Notes under the pieces: model-generated
The model's input: the letters and a program-made list of their open reading frames with translations, nothing else
Told to the model about the DNA's origin: nothing
Databases searched by the model: none
Made by a program: the position numbers and the translations under genes
Assembly: GCF_900176395.1 (NCBI RefSeq)
Contig: NZ_FWXL01000001.1
Location: 1 to 64,000, forward strand
DNA: 64,000 nucleotides
DNA from: Novosphingobium sp. B1
GTDB taxonomy: Bacteria; Pseudomonadota; Alphaproteobacteria; Sphingomonadales; Sphingomonadaceae
Direction: 5' to 3'
In this document: positions 27,695 through 36,774 of the stretch, in pieces
How positions within the stretch are numbered: position 1 is the stretch's first letter
Layout: every line of letters begins with the position of its first letter

Positions 27695-28123
27695 TCACGT
27701 AGCAGATGTCCATGCCTCCCGCAGCCACTCCCGAACCTGGTGGTCGATCTCTGTTGCGCCATTGATCTCCAGGTGATGGGTGAAGCTTCCTGGCTCGGGC
27801 TCGACTATTTCCTTCCAGCGCAGAGATCGGTCTCTTCGCTGTAGGAAAATGCTCAAAACCAGCGGTGGATGGCTTCCGCTGAGATATTGGTTCCGCCGCC
27901 AAACAGCGGCAAATGGGTACTTCCGATAAAACCCGATCTGACTTTTCGATACGCGCCGATCTGCTTCGCCAACTGCTCTCACCGCAGAGTCCATTGAGGA
28001 GAATATCGAGCGGGCGTCCGCGTCCGACCCTAGATAGTCGCTCTCATCCACGCAAACGACCCTGCAACTGCTTCCGCTCAGTTCGTTGGCAGAGCGGGGA
28101 ATGCTCCAGTAGGTTGCTAACAC
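27695..28123 (-). CDS. DUF5655-domain protein
   Basis: The C-terminal 100 residues fit DUF5655: VSKSQIGFYRKYPFAAVW, PLVLSIFLQRR, then LRWKEIVEPEPGSFTHHLEI and the tail VREWLREAW. The fold is related to DNA-binding or nuclease-like domains, but no activity is known. The first 40 residues do not look typical, and no good ribosome binding site is visible for ATG 28123. The true start may be further in (ATG near residue 44), or the 5' part may be damaged. Confidence 0.6.
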   Translation of the reverse strand: MLATYWSIPRSANELSGSSCRVVCVDESDYLGSDADARSIFSSMDSAVRAVGEADRRVSKSQIGFYRKYPFAAVWRRNQYLSGSHPPLVLSIFLQRRDRSLRWKEIVEPEPGSFTHHLEINGATEIDHQVREWLREAWTSAT

Positions 28124-28207
28124 ATATTCTTAGCGACCATCGCCCCCTGAATGCTTCAAATTAGGGCGAACTGAGCCACAACAAAATCATCAATGGGGCC
28201 TGAGAGC

Positions 28208-28501
<294 letters not shown>

Positions 28502-28506
28502 CTACT

Positions 28507-28959
28507 ATGATAATCTCGGGTGATGATCCTGTGAGTAGGGGCGCGCAGCGGTTCGAGGTGTTCTCGGGCGCGGGCAAGCGCCGGGAGTGGCCGGCGGAAG
28601 TGAAGGCTTCGATTGTCGCGGAGTGCTATTCTGGCCGCGAGGGCGTCAGCGCCGTGGCGCGCCGGCATGGGCTTGATCCTTCTCAGGTCTATGCCTGGCG
28701 GCGGGCTTTCTGTGATCGGTTCGACGCCGAGGGCGTGGCTCTGCCAGCAGCAGGGCCGCAAGCGGCCGCGTTCGTCCCCGCCGTCATCGACCCAAGTGCA
28801 CCGCCGGATCCCGCGCCGATGCGTCGTTCCCGCAAGCGTCGCCGTTCGAAGGCGAGTGCGGTCGAGCTGGAGATCGACGGTGTGGCGGTAAGGATCGGTC
28901 GCGGCGCCGATGCTGGCATGATTGCCGCAGTCATCGAAGCGCTCAGGGCGACGCGATGA
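28507..28959 (+). CDS. tnpA: IS66 accessory protein TnpA
   Basis: 150 residues from ATG 28507. The helix-turn-helix KRREWPAEVKASIVAECYSG followed by VSAVARRHGLDPSQVYAWRR is the transposase_8-like domain of IS66 TnpA. A basic linker (RRSRKRRRSK) and a short C-terminal segment follow. It overlaps tnpB by four bases. It is needed for IS66 transposition, probably by binding the ends. Confidence 0.9.
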   Translation: MIISGDDPVSRGAQRFEVFSGAGKRREWPAEVKASIVAECYSGREGVSAVARRHGLDPSQVYAWRRAFCDRFDAEGVALPAAGPQAAAFVPAVIDPSAPPDPAPMRRSRKRRRSKASAVELEIDGVAVRIGRGADAGMIAAVIEALRATR

Positions 28960-29312
28960 TCGGACCGGGCGCTGGCGCGCGCGTGATGGTGGCGACGCGT
29001 CCGGTGGATTTCCGCAAAGGGCCTGACGCCCTGGCTGCTCTAGTCGGCGCCGAGTACGGCGGTGATCCCTATTCGGGCGTGATCTACGTGTTCCGGGCGA
29101 AGCGCGCCGACCGGATCAAGCTCGTGTGGTGGGACGGCACCGGCCTGTGCCTGATGGCCAAGAAGCTGGAGTCCGGCGGGTTCAAGTGGCCGGGCATCCA
29201 GGACGGCGTAATGCGCCTGACGGCGGCGCAACTCGGCGCCTTGCTGGAAGGCCTGGACTGGCGCCGGGTGCATGGCGGGCGACGTCCGATTGCCCCGCAG
29301 ATTGCCGGTTGA
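28956..29312 (+). CDS. tnpB: IS66 accessory protein TnpB
   Basis: 118 residues of the IS66 Orf2 family: MVATRPVDFRKGPDALAALV, YVFRAKRADRIKLVWWDGTG, LCLMAKKLE. The function is not understood biochemically, but the protein is required for transposition of family members. It appears intact and starts within the end of tnpA. Confidence 0.93.
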   Translation: MIGPGAGARVMVATRPVDFRKGPDALAALVGAEYGGDPYSGVIYVFRAKRADRIKLVWWDGTGLCLMAKKLESGGFKWPGIQDGVMRLTAAQLGALLEGLDWRRVHGGRRPIAPQIAG

Positions 29313-29343
29313 CCAGGCCAGTCAACGCTGATTCACTGCCTCC

Positions 29344-30867
29344 ATGCTCATGGAAGCGGACCTTCCCAACGACGTCGAAGCGCTGCGTACGCTCGTCCTC
29401 GAACAGGCCCGTGAGCTTGATGCTCTCAAGGTTTTCCAGGCTGAGGTCGAACGCCTGAAGGCGATCATCGACGCCTTGCAGCGTCACCGTTTCGGCCGCC
29501 GATCCGAACAACTCGATCCCGATCAGCTCCAGCTTGCCCTGGAGGAAGTCGAGACGGCATTGGCCGAGGCCGAGCACGCCCGGGACAAGACAAGTCGGGC
29601 TCAGGCCCAGCGCTCGCGCAAGACCAACCGCGGTTCGCTGCCGGCGCATCTCGAGCGGATCGAACAGGTCGTCGATGTCGAGGACAAGGCCTGCCCCTGT
29701 TGTGGCGGTGCGCTCCACCAGATCGGCGAGGATGTGGCCGAGCGCCTCGATGTGGTGCCGACCACCTTCCGCGTGCTGGTCACGCGCCGGCCGCGTTACG
29801 GCTGCCGTTCCTGTGAAGCCGCGGTCGTGCAGGCGCCAGCACCGGCGCGGATCGTCGAGGGCGGCATTCCCACCGAGGCGCTGATCGCCCAGGTACTGGT
29901 CGCCAAGTACGCCGATCACCTGCCACTCTACCCTCAAGCCCAGATCTACGCCCGGCAGGGCATCCAGCTCGATCGGTCCACGCTGGCCGACTGGGTGGGA
30001 CGGGCAGCATGGTACTTGCGCCCCTTGCGCGATGAGGTCCTCAAGCGATTGCGACGATCAGAACGGCTGTTTGCCGACGAGACGACGGCACCGGTGCTGG
30101 ATCCGGGGCGTGGGCGGACCAAGACCGGGCAGCTCTGGGCCTACGCCCGCGATGATCGCCCATGGGCTGGCGGCGATCCGCCGATGGTCGCCTATGTCTA
30201 CGCCGCGGATCGCAAGAGCGAGCGGGCAGAGGCGCACCTCGGCAACTTCGCGGGCATCCTGCAGGTCGATGGTTATGGCGGCTACGCCGCGCTGGCCAGA
30301 CGCCGGCAGCAGGTCCAACTCGCCTTCTGCTGGGCCCATGTCAGACGCAAGTTTTACGAGCTTGCCGACACGTCGCCAGTCGCAACCGCGGTGCTGCATC
30401 GCATCGCCCTGCTATACGCCATCGAGGATGAAGTGCGCGGCGAGCCTGCCCAGCAGCGTCGGTTGGTCCGCGGCGAACACAGCCGCGTCATCATCGACGA
30501 TCTGCACCATTATCTCGAAGCCCGGAACCGCCAGGTCAGCCCCAAGGCCAAGCTCGGCGAAGCGATCCGCTACGCGCTCACCCGCTGGGACGGCCTCTCA
30601 CGGTTCCTCGACGATGGTCGTGTCGATCTCGACAACAACGCCGTGGAACGCTCGATCCGTCCGCTCGCACTCAACCGGAAGAATGCCCTGTTCGCCGGCT
30701 CGGACGAAGGCGGCGACAACTGGGCGGTGATCGCCACGCTCATCGAGAACTGCAAGCTCTCTGGCATCAACCCGCACAACTGGCTCACTGAGACGCTCAC
30801 CAGGCTCGCCAATGGTCACCCGGCCAACAGCGTCGGCGACCTCATGCCGTGGACCACCGTGGGCTGA
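29344..30867 (+). CDS. tnpC: IS66 transposase TnpC
   Basis: 507 residues. An N-terminal leucine-zipper-like coiled coil (about 10-60) is followed by a zinc-finger CPCCGGALHQIGEDVAERLD and the DDE catalytic core: RLFADETTAPVLDPGRGRTK with the first Asp, VDGYGGYAAL with the second, and the C-terminal DLDNNAVERSIRPLALNRKN with the Glu. Full family length, apparently active. Confidence 0.95.
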   Translation: MLMEADLPNDVEALRTLVLEQARELDALKVFQAEVERLKAIIDALQRHRFGRRSEQLDPDQLQLALEEVETALAEAEHARDKTSRAQAQRSRKTNRGSLPAHLERIEQVVDVEDKACPCCGGALHQIGEDVAERLDVVPTTFRVLVTRRPRYGCRSCEAAVVQAPAPARIVEGGIPTEALIAQVLVAKYADHLPLYPQAQIYARQGIQLDRSTLADWVGRAAWYLRPLRDEVLKRLRRSERLFADETTAPVLDPGRGRTKTGQLWAYARDDRPWAGGDPPMVAYVYAADRKSERAEAHLGNFAGILQVDGYGGYAALARRRQQVQLAFCWAHVRRKFYELADTSPVATAVLHRIALLYAIEDEVRGEPAQQRRLVRGEHSRVIIDDLHHYLEARNRQVSPKAKLGEAIRYALTRWDGLSRFLDDGRVDLDNNAVERSIRPLALNRKNALFAGSDEGGDNWAVIATLIENCKLSGINPHNWLTETLTRLANGHPANSVGDLMPWTTVG

Positions 30868-31028
30868 GCACAGCGCTTACGCTGAAGTCGCAACTCCGCC
30901 GGCTGAAATGTAGGTCAGCGAAAATCAGCAGAGGAGGAAGAAAATGAGCGCATTGGAAAACCTGAAGACTGAGTAGCCCCCAGGTTTCTGGACGCCTTCG
31001 ATCCTAATTTTGAGGACAGGAGGCGACG

Positions 31029-31286
31029 ATGGGGAAGCCCAATTTCAGCGATGAGTTCAAGCGTGATGCGGTGGCTCAGATCACCGAACGGGGTTATCCG
31101 GTAGCTGAGGTGTCGCAGCGGCTCGGCGTCAGCCAGCATTCGCTGTATGCCTGGAAGCGGCAGCTGGCGAAGGTTGTGTCCGGCGATGCCAGCAAGGACG
31201 CCGAGATCCGCCAGTTGAAGCGCGAACTGGCCCGGGTGACGGAGGAGCGCGACATCTTAAAAAAAGCCACCGCGTATTTCGCTTGA
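31029..31286 (+). CDS. IS3 OrfA (DNA-binding subunit)
   Basis: 85 residues. The helix-turn-helix (FSDEFKRDAVAQITERGYPV, then SQRLGVSQHSLYAWKRQL) is followed by a leucine-zipper region (about 55-80, IRQLKRELARVTEERDILKK). The frame ends just after a run of seven A bases at about 31259-31265. That run is a likely slippery site for the -1 frameshift that makes the OrfAB transposase in this family. Confidence 0.93.
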   Translation: MGKPNFSDEFKRDAVAQITERGYPVAEVSQRLGVSQHSLYAWKRQLAKVVSGDASKDAEIRQLKRELARVTEERDILKKATAYFA

Positions 31287-32170
31287 GATGCAAAGTGAGA
31301 TACGCGTTCATTGCCGAGCATCGCGATCGCTTTGGCGTGCGGGCAATGTGCCGCTGCCTCGCCGTGCAGCCCAGTGGTTTCTATGCTTGGCAGAAGAGCC
31401 CGCTGAGCCAGCGGGCTCGGGAAGATGCTCGGCAAACGGAGCTGCTACGGCGGGCCTGGAACGATAGCGGCAAGGGCTATGGCTACCGCAAGCTGCACGA
31501 CGACCTGCTGGATCACGGCGAGACCTGCTGCCCCAACCGTGTTGCGCGGATGACCAGGCTAGCAGGTATCAGAGCGCAGGTCGGCTACAAACGCCGGCCT
31601 GGCAGCTATGGCGGCAAGCCGTCCCTGGCGGTCGACAACACTCTGGATCGCCAGTTCGACGTGGCTGCGCCAGACCGGGCTTGGGTGACGGACATTACCT
31701 ACATCCGCACCATGGAGGGCTTTGCCTATCTGGCCGTCGTGATCGATCTCTACTCCCGCCGGGTGGTGGGCTGGTCGATGCAGAGCCGGCAGACTACCGA
31801 CGTGGTGCTGCAGGCGCTGCACATGGCGGTATGGCGGCGCAAGCCGAAGCAGCGGGTGCTGATCCACTCGGACCAGTGCTCGCAGTTCACCAGCATGGAC
31901 TGGGCTGCGTTCATCCGGTCTCACAACCTTGAGCACTCGATGAGCCGACGCGGCAACTGCCATGACAACGCCGTCGCCGAGAGCTTCTTCTCCTCGCTCA
32001 AGCGCGAGCGCATCCGGCGCCGGACATACAAAACCCGCGAAGAAGCCCGACAGGACGTGTTCGATTACGTCGAGATGTTCTACAACCCGGTGCGCAAGCA
32101 GGTCAGGAACGGGATGCTGTCGCCCGCCCAATTCGAACGGCAGCAGATTTTGAAAGCGGAAGGCGTCTAG
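31283..32170 (+). CDS. IS3 OrfB (catalytic subunit)
   Basis: 295 residues with an HTH_21 segment and an integrase core. The first Asp is in WVTDITYIRTMEG, the second in LIHSDQCSQFTS, and the Glu in AVAESFFSSLKRERI. The usual GSQ after HSDQ reads CSQ here, a change at a normally conserved Gly that may or may not matter. It is expressed by frameshifting from OrfA; the ATG at 31283 is only the frame start. Confidence 0.93.
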   Translation: MRCKVRYAFIAEHRDRFGVRAMCRCLAVQPSGFYAWQKSPLSQRAREDARQTELLRRAWNDSGKGYGYRKLHDDLLDHGETCCPNRVARMTRLAGIRAQVGYKRRPGSYGGKPSLAVDNTLDRQFDVAAPDRAWVTDITYIRTMEGFAYLAVVIDLYSRRVVGWSMQSRQTTDVVLQALHMAVWRRKPKQRVLIHSDQCSQFTSMDWAAFIRSHNLEHSMSRRGNCHDNAVAESFFSSLKRERIRRRTYKTREEARQDVFDYVEMFYNPVRKQVRNGMLSPAQFERQQILKAEGV

Positions 32171-32469
32171 AAAACTAGGGGCTACTCACACCCCGATCTA
32201 CCAGAACAAATTGAAAGCTATCCGCCGAGAACAAATAGACCTCGCTGGCCGCATCCTCGACGATACGGCCTAGCGCGATCCGCGCCAATTTCGTCCCGCT
32301 GCGGCAAAAGGTCTGATCTCCTGGCACAACGCCGTGCTATAGAACGCGCGAGCCTCAAGAGCAATGATGGCACCAACGCTGCATCGCATCCAATTCCTTC
32401 AAGAACAGCGCCGGCCTCTGCAGGTCAATGAGTACTCGCCATATTATCTCTACTGACCCTACACTGCGG

Positions 32470-32494
32470 GGAACTCCAGCGCATCTGATAAGTT
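32470..32494 (+). promoter_or_regulatory. Candidate EcfG-type promoter upstream of the hemerythrin gene
   Basis: GGAAC at 32470-32474, 16 bases, then AGTT at 32491-32494, about 23 bases before the start codon. The alphaproteobacterial general stress consensus is GGAAC-N16/17-CGTT; the -10 has one mismatch. The rest of the gap (32274-32469) shows no gene. Confidence 0.5.
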
Positions 32495-32516
32495 TATCCG
32501 CCGAAAGGAGCTTCCC

Positions 32517-33032
32517 ATGGCCACCTCTTCCAAAGCAAAACCCAAAACCGGCGCGCGTGCCACGCGAAAGGCGAGCAAGGAGCAGAAGCGACCCGCCGAC
32601 GCGATCAAGCTGCTCAAGGACGACCACAAGGAGGTCAAAGGCTGGTTCGAGGAATTCGACAAGACCGACGATGATGCGCGCAAGCAGGAACTGGCAGACA
32701 AGATCTGCATGGCGCTGACCGTCCATGCGACGATCGAGGAAGAGATTTTTTACCCGGCGGCTTATGAAGCCCTTGATGACGATGATCTGCTCGATGAAGC
32801 AGAAGTCGAACACGCGAGCGCTAAGGCGCTGATTGCAGAAATCGAGGCCAGCCAAGTCGGTGAACCGCTGTTCGACGCCAAGGTTACGGTGCTCGGCGAA
32901 TACATCGATCATCACGTGCAGGAGGAAGAAAAGGAACTCTTCCCCGAATGCCGCGCCAGTGGCATGGATCTCAAAGCACTGGGCGAGCAGCTCGCGGCGC
33001 GCAAGGCGGAGTTGATGGCTGCCCAAGGCTGA
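32517..33032 (+). CDS. Hemerythrin-domain protein
   Basis: 171 residues. After a basic Lys/Ala-rich start (1-30), a four-helix hemerythrin-like domain shows the metal-binding pattern: LLKDDHKEVKGWFEEF (His), TVHATIEEEIFYPA (His and Glu), and YIDHHVQEEEKELFPE (His and Glu). Such proteins bind a di-iron centre and are linked to oxygen, nitric-oxide or peroxide handling. AGGAG lies just before the start. It probably shares a transcript with the AlkB-like gene 12 bases downstream. Confidence 0.88.
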   Translation: MATSSKAKPKTGARATRKASKEQKRPADAIKLLKDDHKEVKGWFEEFDKTDDDARKQELADKICMALTVHATIEEEIFYPAAYEALDDDDLLDEAEVEHASAKALIAEIEASQVGEPLFDAKVTVLGEYIDHHVQEEEKELFPECRASGMDLKALGEQLAARKAELMAAQG

Positions 33033-33044
33033 TGTCAGTCCAAG

Positions 33045-33596
33045 GTGAATGATGATTTCTTCGGCCCGGCCATTCCTGGCCTGTTCCTGATTGAAGATCT
33101 CGTTGATGAGGCCGCTCAGCTGAGCCTTATCACCGAGATCGAGGAAACGTCGCTTGCGCCTTTCAGGTTCCAGCAATGGACTGGAAGGCGCGAGACGGCC
33201 TCTTACGGGCTTCACTACGATTTCACCGCGTCTACGTTAAGTGAAGCCGAAGCTTTCCCTCCTTGGCTCGACAAGCTGGCAAGGATGGTCGAGGCGAAAT
33301 GTGAACTGCCGGGCCGGTCCATTGTTCATGCCTTGCTGACCCGTTATCCGGTGGGCGCGGCGATAGGTTGGCACCGTGATCGTGCAATCTTCGGTGAAGT
33401 GTTCGGCATCTCGCTTGGCACCGAGGCCTTCCTCCGATTGCGGAGGCGGCAACCGGCCGGCTTCTCACGCTATTCCCTGCCTCTTCGGCCCGGCTCGCTT
33501 TACAGGTTGAGCGGTGAGGCCAGAACCCAGTGGGAACACAGCATTGCCCCACTCCAACAGCTTCGATGGTCGATAACGCTGCGGACGCTCGCTTAG
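33045..33596 (+). CDS. AlkB-like 2-oxoglutarate/Fe(II) dioxygenase
   Basis: 183 residues from a GTG. Iron ligands are visible as HxD in AIGWHRDRAIFGEVFGISLG and the distal His in TQWEHSIAPL, followed by the 2-oxoglutarate Arg in LRWSITLRTL. The N-terminal FRFQQWTGRRETASYG is a nucleotide-recognition-lid-like part. AlkB proteins reverse alkylation damage in DNA or RNA. Location behind a stress-type promoter with a hemerythrin fits a damage-response role. Confidence 0.87.
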   Translation: MNDDFFGPAIPGLFLIEDLVDEAAQLSLITEIEETSLAPFRFQQWTGRRETASYGLHYDFTASTLSEAEAFPPWLDKLARMVEAKCELPGRSIVHALLTRYPVGAAIGWHRDRAIFGEVFGISLGTEAFLRLRRRQPAGFSRYSLPLRPGSLYRLSGEARTQWEHSIAPLQQLRWSITLRTLA

Positions 33597-33607
33597 GCCA
33601 TCACCCT

Positions 33608-36600
33608 CTATCTACCGATCGTTTCCACGGGGGGTACCGTATCTACTTCCATCATCTCCAGCAGGATTTCCTCTACCCTGGTCAATCGCGCGTGCGGATC
33701 GCTCATCTTCTCGCGGACCAGGAAACGGCCGTCCACCAATTGGGCGCTGGGGTGGGGCGATGACTTTGGCGGTTCACCGCGCGGGTTTAACGCGATGGCG
33801 GCGCGCCCGGCGTCAATCCTTTCAATACCCAGAATTTGCGCAAGAAGGCGCACCCTTGCTACAGACAGCAACACTTGCGTCTCCTTGGGGATAGCGCCGA
33901 ACCGGTCTTCCAACTCCTCCTCGAAGAGATCCAGAGCGGCGAGATCTGTCAGCCGCGCCAATCTGACATAAAGCTGCAGCCGCAGATCCACTTCCGGGAT
34001 CCAGCTTTCGGGCAAGGCGCCATGGACTCCTAGTCTCAAGTCAGGCGCGGGGAGCGCGCTGGTCTCGCCGCGAGCCTCGCGGAGCGCCGCTTCCAGCATG
34101 TGCTGGTAAAGCTCGACGCCAACCAGTTTCATATGCCCGGTCTGGCTGTCGCCCAGCAGATCTCCGCCGCCGCGCAGATCGAGGTCGCGCGCGCTGATTG
34201 CAAACCCGGCACCAAGGCGATCCAGCGCTTCGAGTGTCCGCAAGCGCTTCGCGGTCGCCTCGCTGATCGGATGACCGGCGTCCGTGAGCAGCATGATCTG
34301 CCCGCGCCGACTGCCACGTCCGACCCTGCCTCGAAGCTGATGGAGCTGCGACAGACCGAACCGGTCCGCACGCCAAACGATCATTGTATTGGCGCGGGGG
34401 ACGTCGAGCCCTGCCTCGATAATGTTGGTGGCAAGCAGCACGTCGCCTCGACCGTCTGCGAACTCGGTCATTACGGTATCGAGTTCTGCTGCGGACAGCT
34501 TGCCGTGCGCGCAGACCACCGTGAGTTCAGGCGTCAGCTGCCCAAGCTTGGCTTCGATCGCCGCCATGTCCGCGATCCTTGGGACCACGACAAAGCTTTG
34601 CCCCCGCCGGGCCCGTTCCCGCAGCAGCGCGGCCCGGACGCTTGTATCGTCCCAATCGCTCACCACCGTGCGGATTGGCTGCCGCCGCGCAGGCGGAGTT
34701 GCGATAACCGATAGCTGTTGTAAGCCCACCAGCGCGTTCTGGAGCGTCCGGGGTATCGGTGTGGCGCTGAGCGCCAGGAAATGGCCGCTGTGCAGCGCGC
34801 GCAGTCTGGCCTTGTGGGCCGCGCCGAAGCGTTGCTCTTCATCAAGGATGACCAGCTGCAGGCTGCGATACCGGACGCTCTTGCCAGCGACGGCGCTTGT
34901 GCCGACGACGATTCCGATCGACCCGTCGGCAAGACCGGCCAGCGCTGCGCGCTTTTCGGCGGGCGTCGATGAGCTTGACAGCATTGCGACAGTCACGCCG
35001 GTCCCCTCGAACCGGGCCCGGAACAGTTCGTAGTGTTGGCGCACAAGCACAGTCGTCGGCGCGGCCAGCACGACCTGCCCGCCCGCCAGCGCGGCAAACG
35101 CCGCAGCGCGCAGCGCAACCTCGGTCTTGCCGTAACCGACATCGCCGATGACGAGCCGGTCCATCGCGGTGCCGGAAGCGAGGTCGGAACGGATGGCGTC
35201 GATGGCGCGGGTTTGGTCTGCCGTTTCCGAATAGGGGAAGCCAGCCACGAACCGTTCGTAGACATCCGGGTCGGCCGCGATTGCCGGTACAGTTCGTGCC
35301 GCACGCTGATGGGCCAGCGCAATTAGCGCTTTGGCTGTCTCAGCAAGCTCGCCGTCAAGCGTCTCTCGGCGTTTGATCCAACTCGACCCGTCCAGCTTGT
35401 CAAGAGCCACCGCCTCGGGGTCGGCGCCGTAACGCCAGATGCGACCGGCATCGCTGACCGGTACCAGTCGGCGAGCTGCGCCAGCAAATTCAAGCGCGAT
35501 GGCGTCCTGCTCGCTGCCCTCGAGCAGGGGCAAAGGTTCGATCCCGCTGATTACCGCAATGCCGTGATCCTCATGGACGACAACGTCGCCGCAGCGAAGG
35601 TCGCCCAATCCATCGAACCCGTTTTCTTGATCTACCGACCCAGCTTCAGCTTCCGCACGGCTACCGAGCAAATCAGCTGCGGTAACGGCGATGATCTTGT
35701 CACGTACAAAGCCTCTGTCGCACGTCATTTCAAGTGCCGCGAACGCACCTGATGGGAGCGCTGCGACGTCTGCCCAACTGGCGAGCATGATGCAGTCGCG
35801 CTTCAATTTTTTGGCAATACGCGGACGCAGGAACCGCAGATCGCGGTCGCTGCCCAGCAAGATGAGGCGGGCATCCCTCTCCAGCAGGGGCACTACGAAC
35901 CGGGACAGGGCACCCAGGGGAGCCCGCTCCTCGACGAACCGCGAAATGGCCCCAATGTCGTCGGTGGCCCAGTCGAGCCGGTCGTGGCCGGTCGTTGCCG
36001 CACGCCATTCTTCCTCGCCGATCATGTCGGCGGGGACTCGGCCATGCCGTGTCACATCCGCGGCAAGGGCCAGCAGCCCGCGATGGCGCGACGCAACCTT
36101 GTTTTCGAGGACCAGGGCCGCGCCCGCAGGGCAATGAGCGAGGAGCGTTACCCCGCCCACCGCGCTTGGCTCAGCCACACGGCCGATTTCGACGGCAGTC
36201 AGATCGTCCAGGCTGCGCTGGTCAACCGGATCGAAGCTACGCAGGCTGACAATCCGTCCATCGCCCGCTTCGATGCGAACCGGCAGCGTACGATCGGCCG
36301 GGAAGACATCGGCCACATTACCCCGCACCGCAACTTCACCCGGCTCATCGACCCGGTCATCGATAACATACCCCAGTGCTTCGCAATCGCTTTCAAAGCT
36401 TTCGAGATCGAGCAGATCGCCCACACCAAGGACAGGTGGAGCGGGGTCGAACGCGTTGGGCGGAGCGTAACGTCGCGCAATGGCTTCGGCACTTGCCAGT
36501 ACGACGCACGGCTTCTGGCACGTACCCTGAACCTTGCCGCGGATTTGCCGCAGCGCCGCGACGCGCGCGCCAGCATTCCCTGGAGACGCCGGAGCCTCTT

Positions 36601-36769
36601 CACCGGGCAAGGCGTCACTGGCGGGGACCAGCACGACCGCAGCTTGGGGGGCAGCCGCGCTGACGGCGGCGGCCAAAGCCACCGCCGTCTGTTCGCTATC
36701 GGCAATGTAGACCAGATCGCCGTGCTGCAAATGCTCGGCGATCCGTGTGGCAACCGCTGCCTGGCTCAC
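33608..36769 (-). CDS. Divergent Mfd-like transcription-repair coupling translocase
   Basis: 1053 residues, about 100 shorter than typical Mfd. The UvrB-like N-terminal part is divergent. The RNA-polymerase-interacting CarD-like domain is present (CGDVVVHEDHGIAVISGIEP). The RecG-like motor has Walker A in VIGDVGYGKTEVALRAAAF, DEEQRFGAAHKARL for motif II, and TNIIEAGLDVPRANT and QLRGRVGRG for the later motifs. The C-terminal TRCF domain is recognisable (LRLQLYVRLARLTDLAALDL). The GTG start at 36769 lies six bases after the katE stop, so it is translated from the PRC-katE transcript. Likely a second, stress-linked copy besides a housekeeping Mfd elsewhere (inference). Confidence 0.85.
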   Translation of the reverse strand: MSQAAVATRIAEHLQHGDLVYIADSEQTAVALAAAVSAAAPQAAVVLVPASDALPGEEAPASPGNAGARVAALRQIRGKVQGTCQKPCVVLASAEAIARRYAPPNAFDPAPPVLGVGDLLDLESFESDCEALGYVIDDRVDEPGEVAVRGNVADVFPADRTLPVRIEAGDGRIVSLRSFDPVDQRSLDDLTAVEIGRVAEPSAVGGVTLLAHCPAGAALVLENKVASRHRGLLALAADVTRHGRVPADMIGEEEWRAATTGHDRLDWATDDIGAISRFVEERAPLGALSRFVVPLLERDARLILLGSDRDLRFLRPRIAKKLKRDCIMLASWADVAALPSGAFAALEMTCDRGFVRDKIIAVTAADLLGSRAEAEAGSVDQENGFDGLGDLRCGDVVVHEDHGIAVISGIEPLPLLEGSEQDAIALEFAGAARRLVPVSDAGRIWRYGADPEAVALDKLDGSSWIKRRETLDGELAETAKALIALAHQRAARTVPAIAADPDVYERFVAGFPYSETADQTRAIDAIRSDLASGTAMDRLVIGDVGYGKTEVALRAAAFAALAGGQVVLAAPTTVLVRQHYELFRARFEGTGVTVAMLSSSSTPAEKRAALAGLADGSIGIVVGTSAVAGKSVRYRSLQLVILDEEQRFGAAHKARLRALHSGHFLALSATPIPRTLQNALVGLQQLSVIATPPARRQPIRTVVSDWDDTSVRAALLRERARRGQSFVVVPRIADMAAIEAKLGQLTPELTVVCAHGKLSAAELDTVMTEFADGRGDVLLATNIIEAGLDVPRANTMIVWRADRFGLSQLHQLRGRVGRGSRRGQIMLLTDAGHPISEATAKRLRTLEALDRLGAGFAISARDLDLRGGGDLLGDSQTGHMKLVGVELYQHMLEAALREARGETSALPAPDLRLGVHGALPESWIPEVDLRLQLYVRLARLTDLAALDLFEEELEDRFGAIPKETQVLLSVARVRLLAQILGIERIDAGRAAIALNPRGEPPKSSPHPSAQLVDGRFLVREKMSDPHARLTRVEEILLEMMEVDTVPPVETIGR

Positions 36770-36774
36770 GGCAC

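Larger units (their letters stand above)
30970..32188 (+). mobile_element. IS3-family insertion sequence, complete
   Basis: 1219 bp with imperfect inverted repeats TGAGTAGCCCC and (right, reverse strand) TGAGTAGCCCC, continuing with partial identity to GACGCCTTC. Two overlapping frames encode OrfA and OrfB. The flanking bases (GAC left, CAC right) are not a perfect 3-bp duplication, so the target duplication is either decayed or misplaced by a base. Confidence 0.9.
30944..32273 (+). pseudogene. Small unidentified gene interrupted by IS3
   Basis: GAGGAGG at 30931-30937 precedes ATG 30944, giving MSALENLKT before the IS3 element. On the far side the same kind of frame continues as PIYQNKLKAIRREQIDLAGR and ILDDTA to a TAG at 32271-32273. 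Joining the two parts gives a protein of about 35 residues, or the end of a longer gene that is itself truncated. No family can be assigned with confidence. The strong ribosome binding site suggests it was once expressed. Confidence 0.45.
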
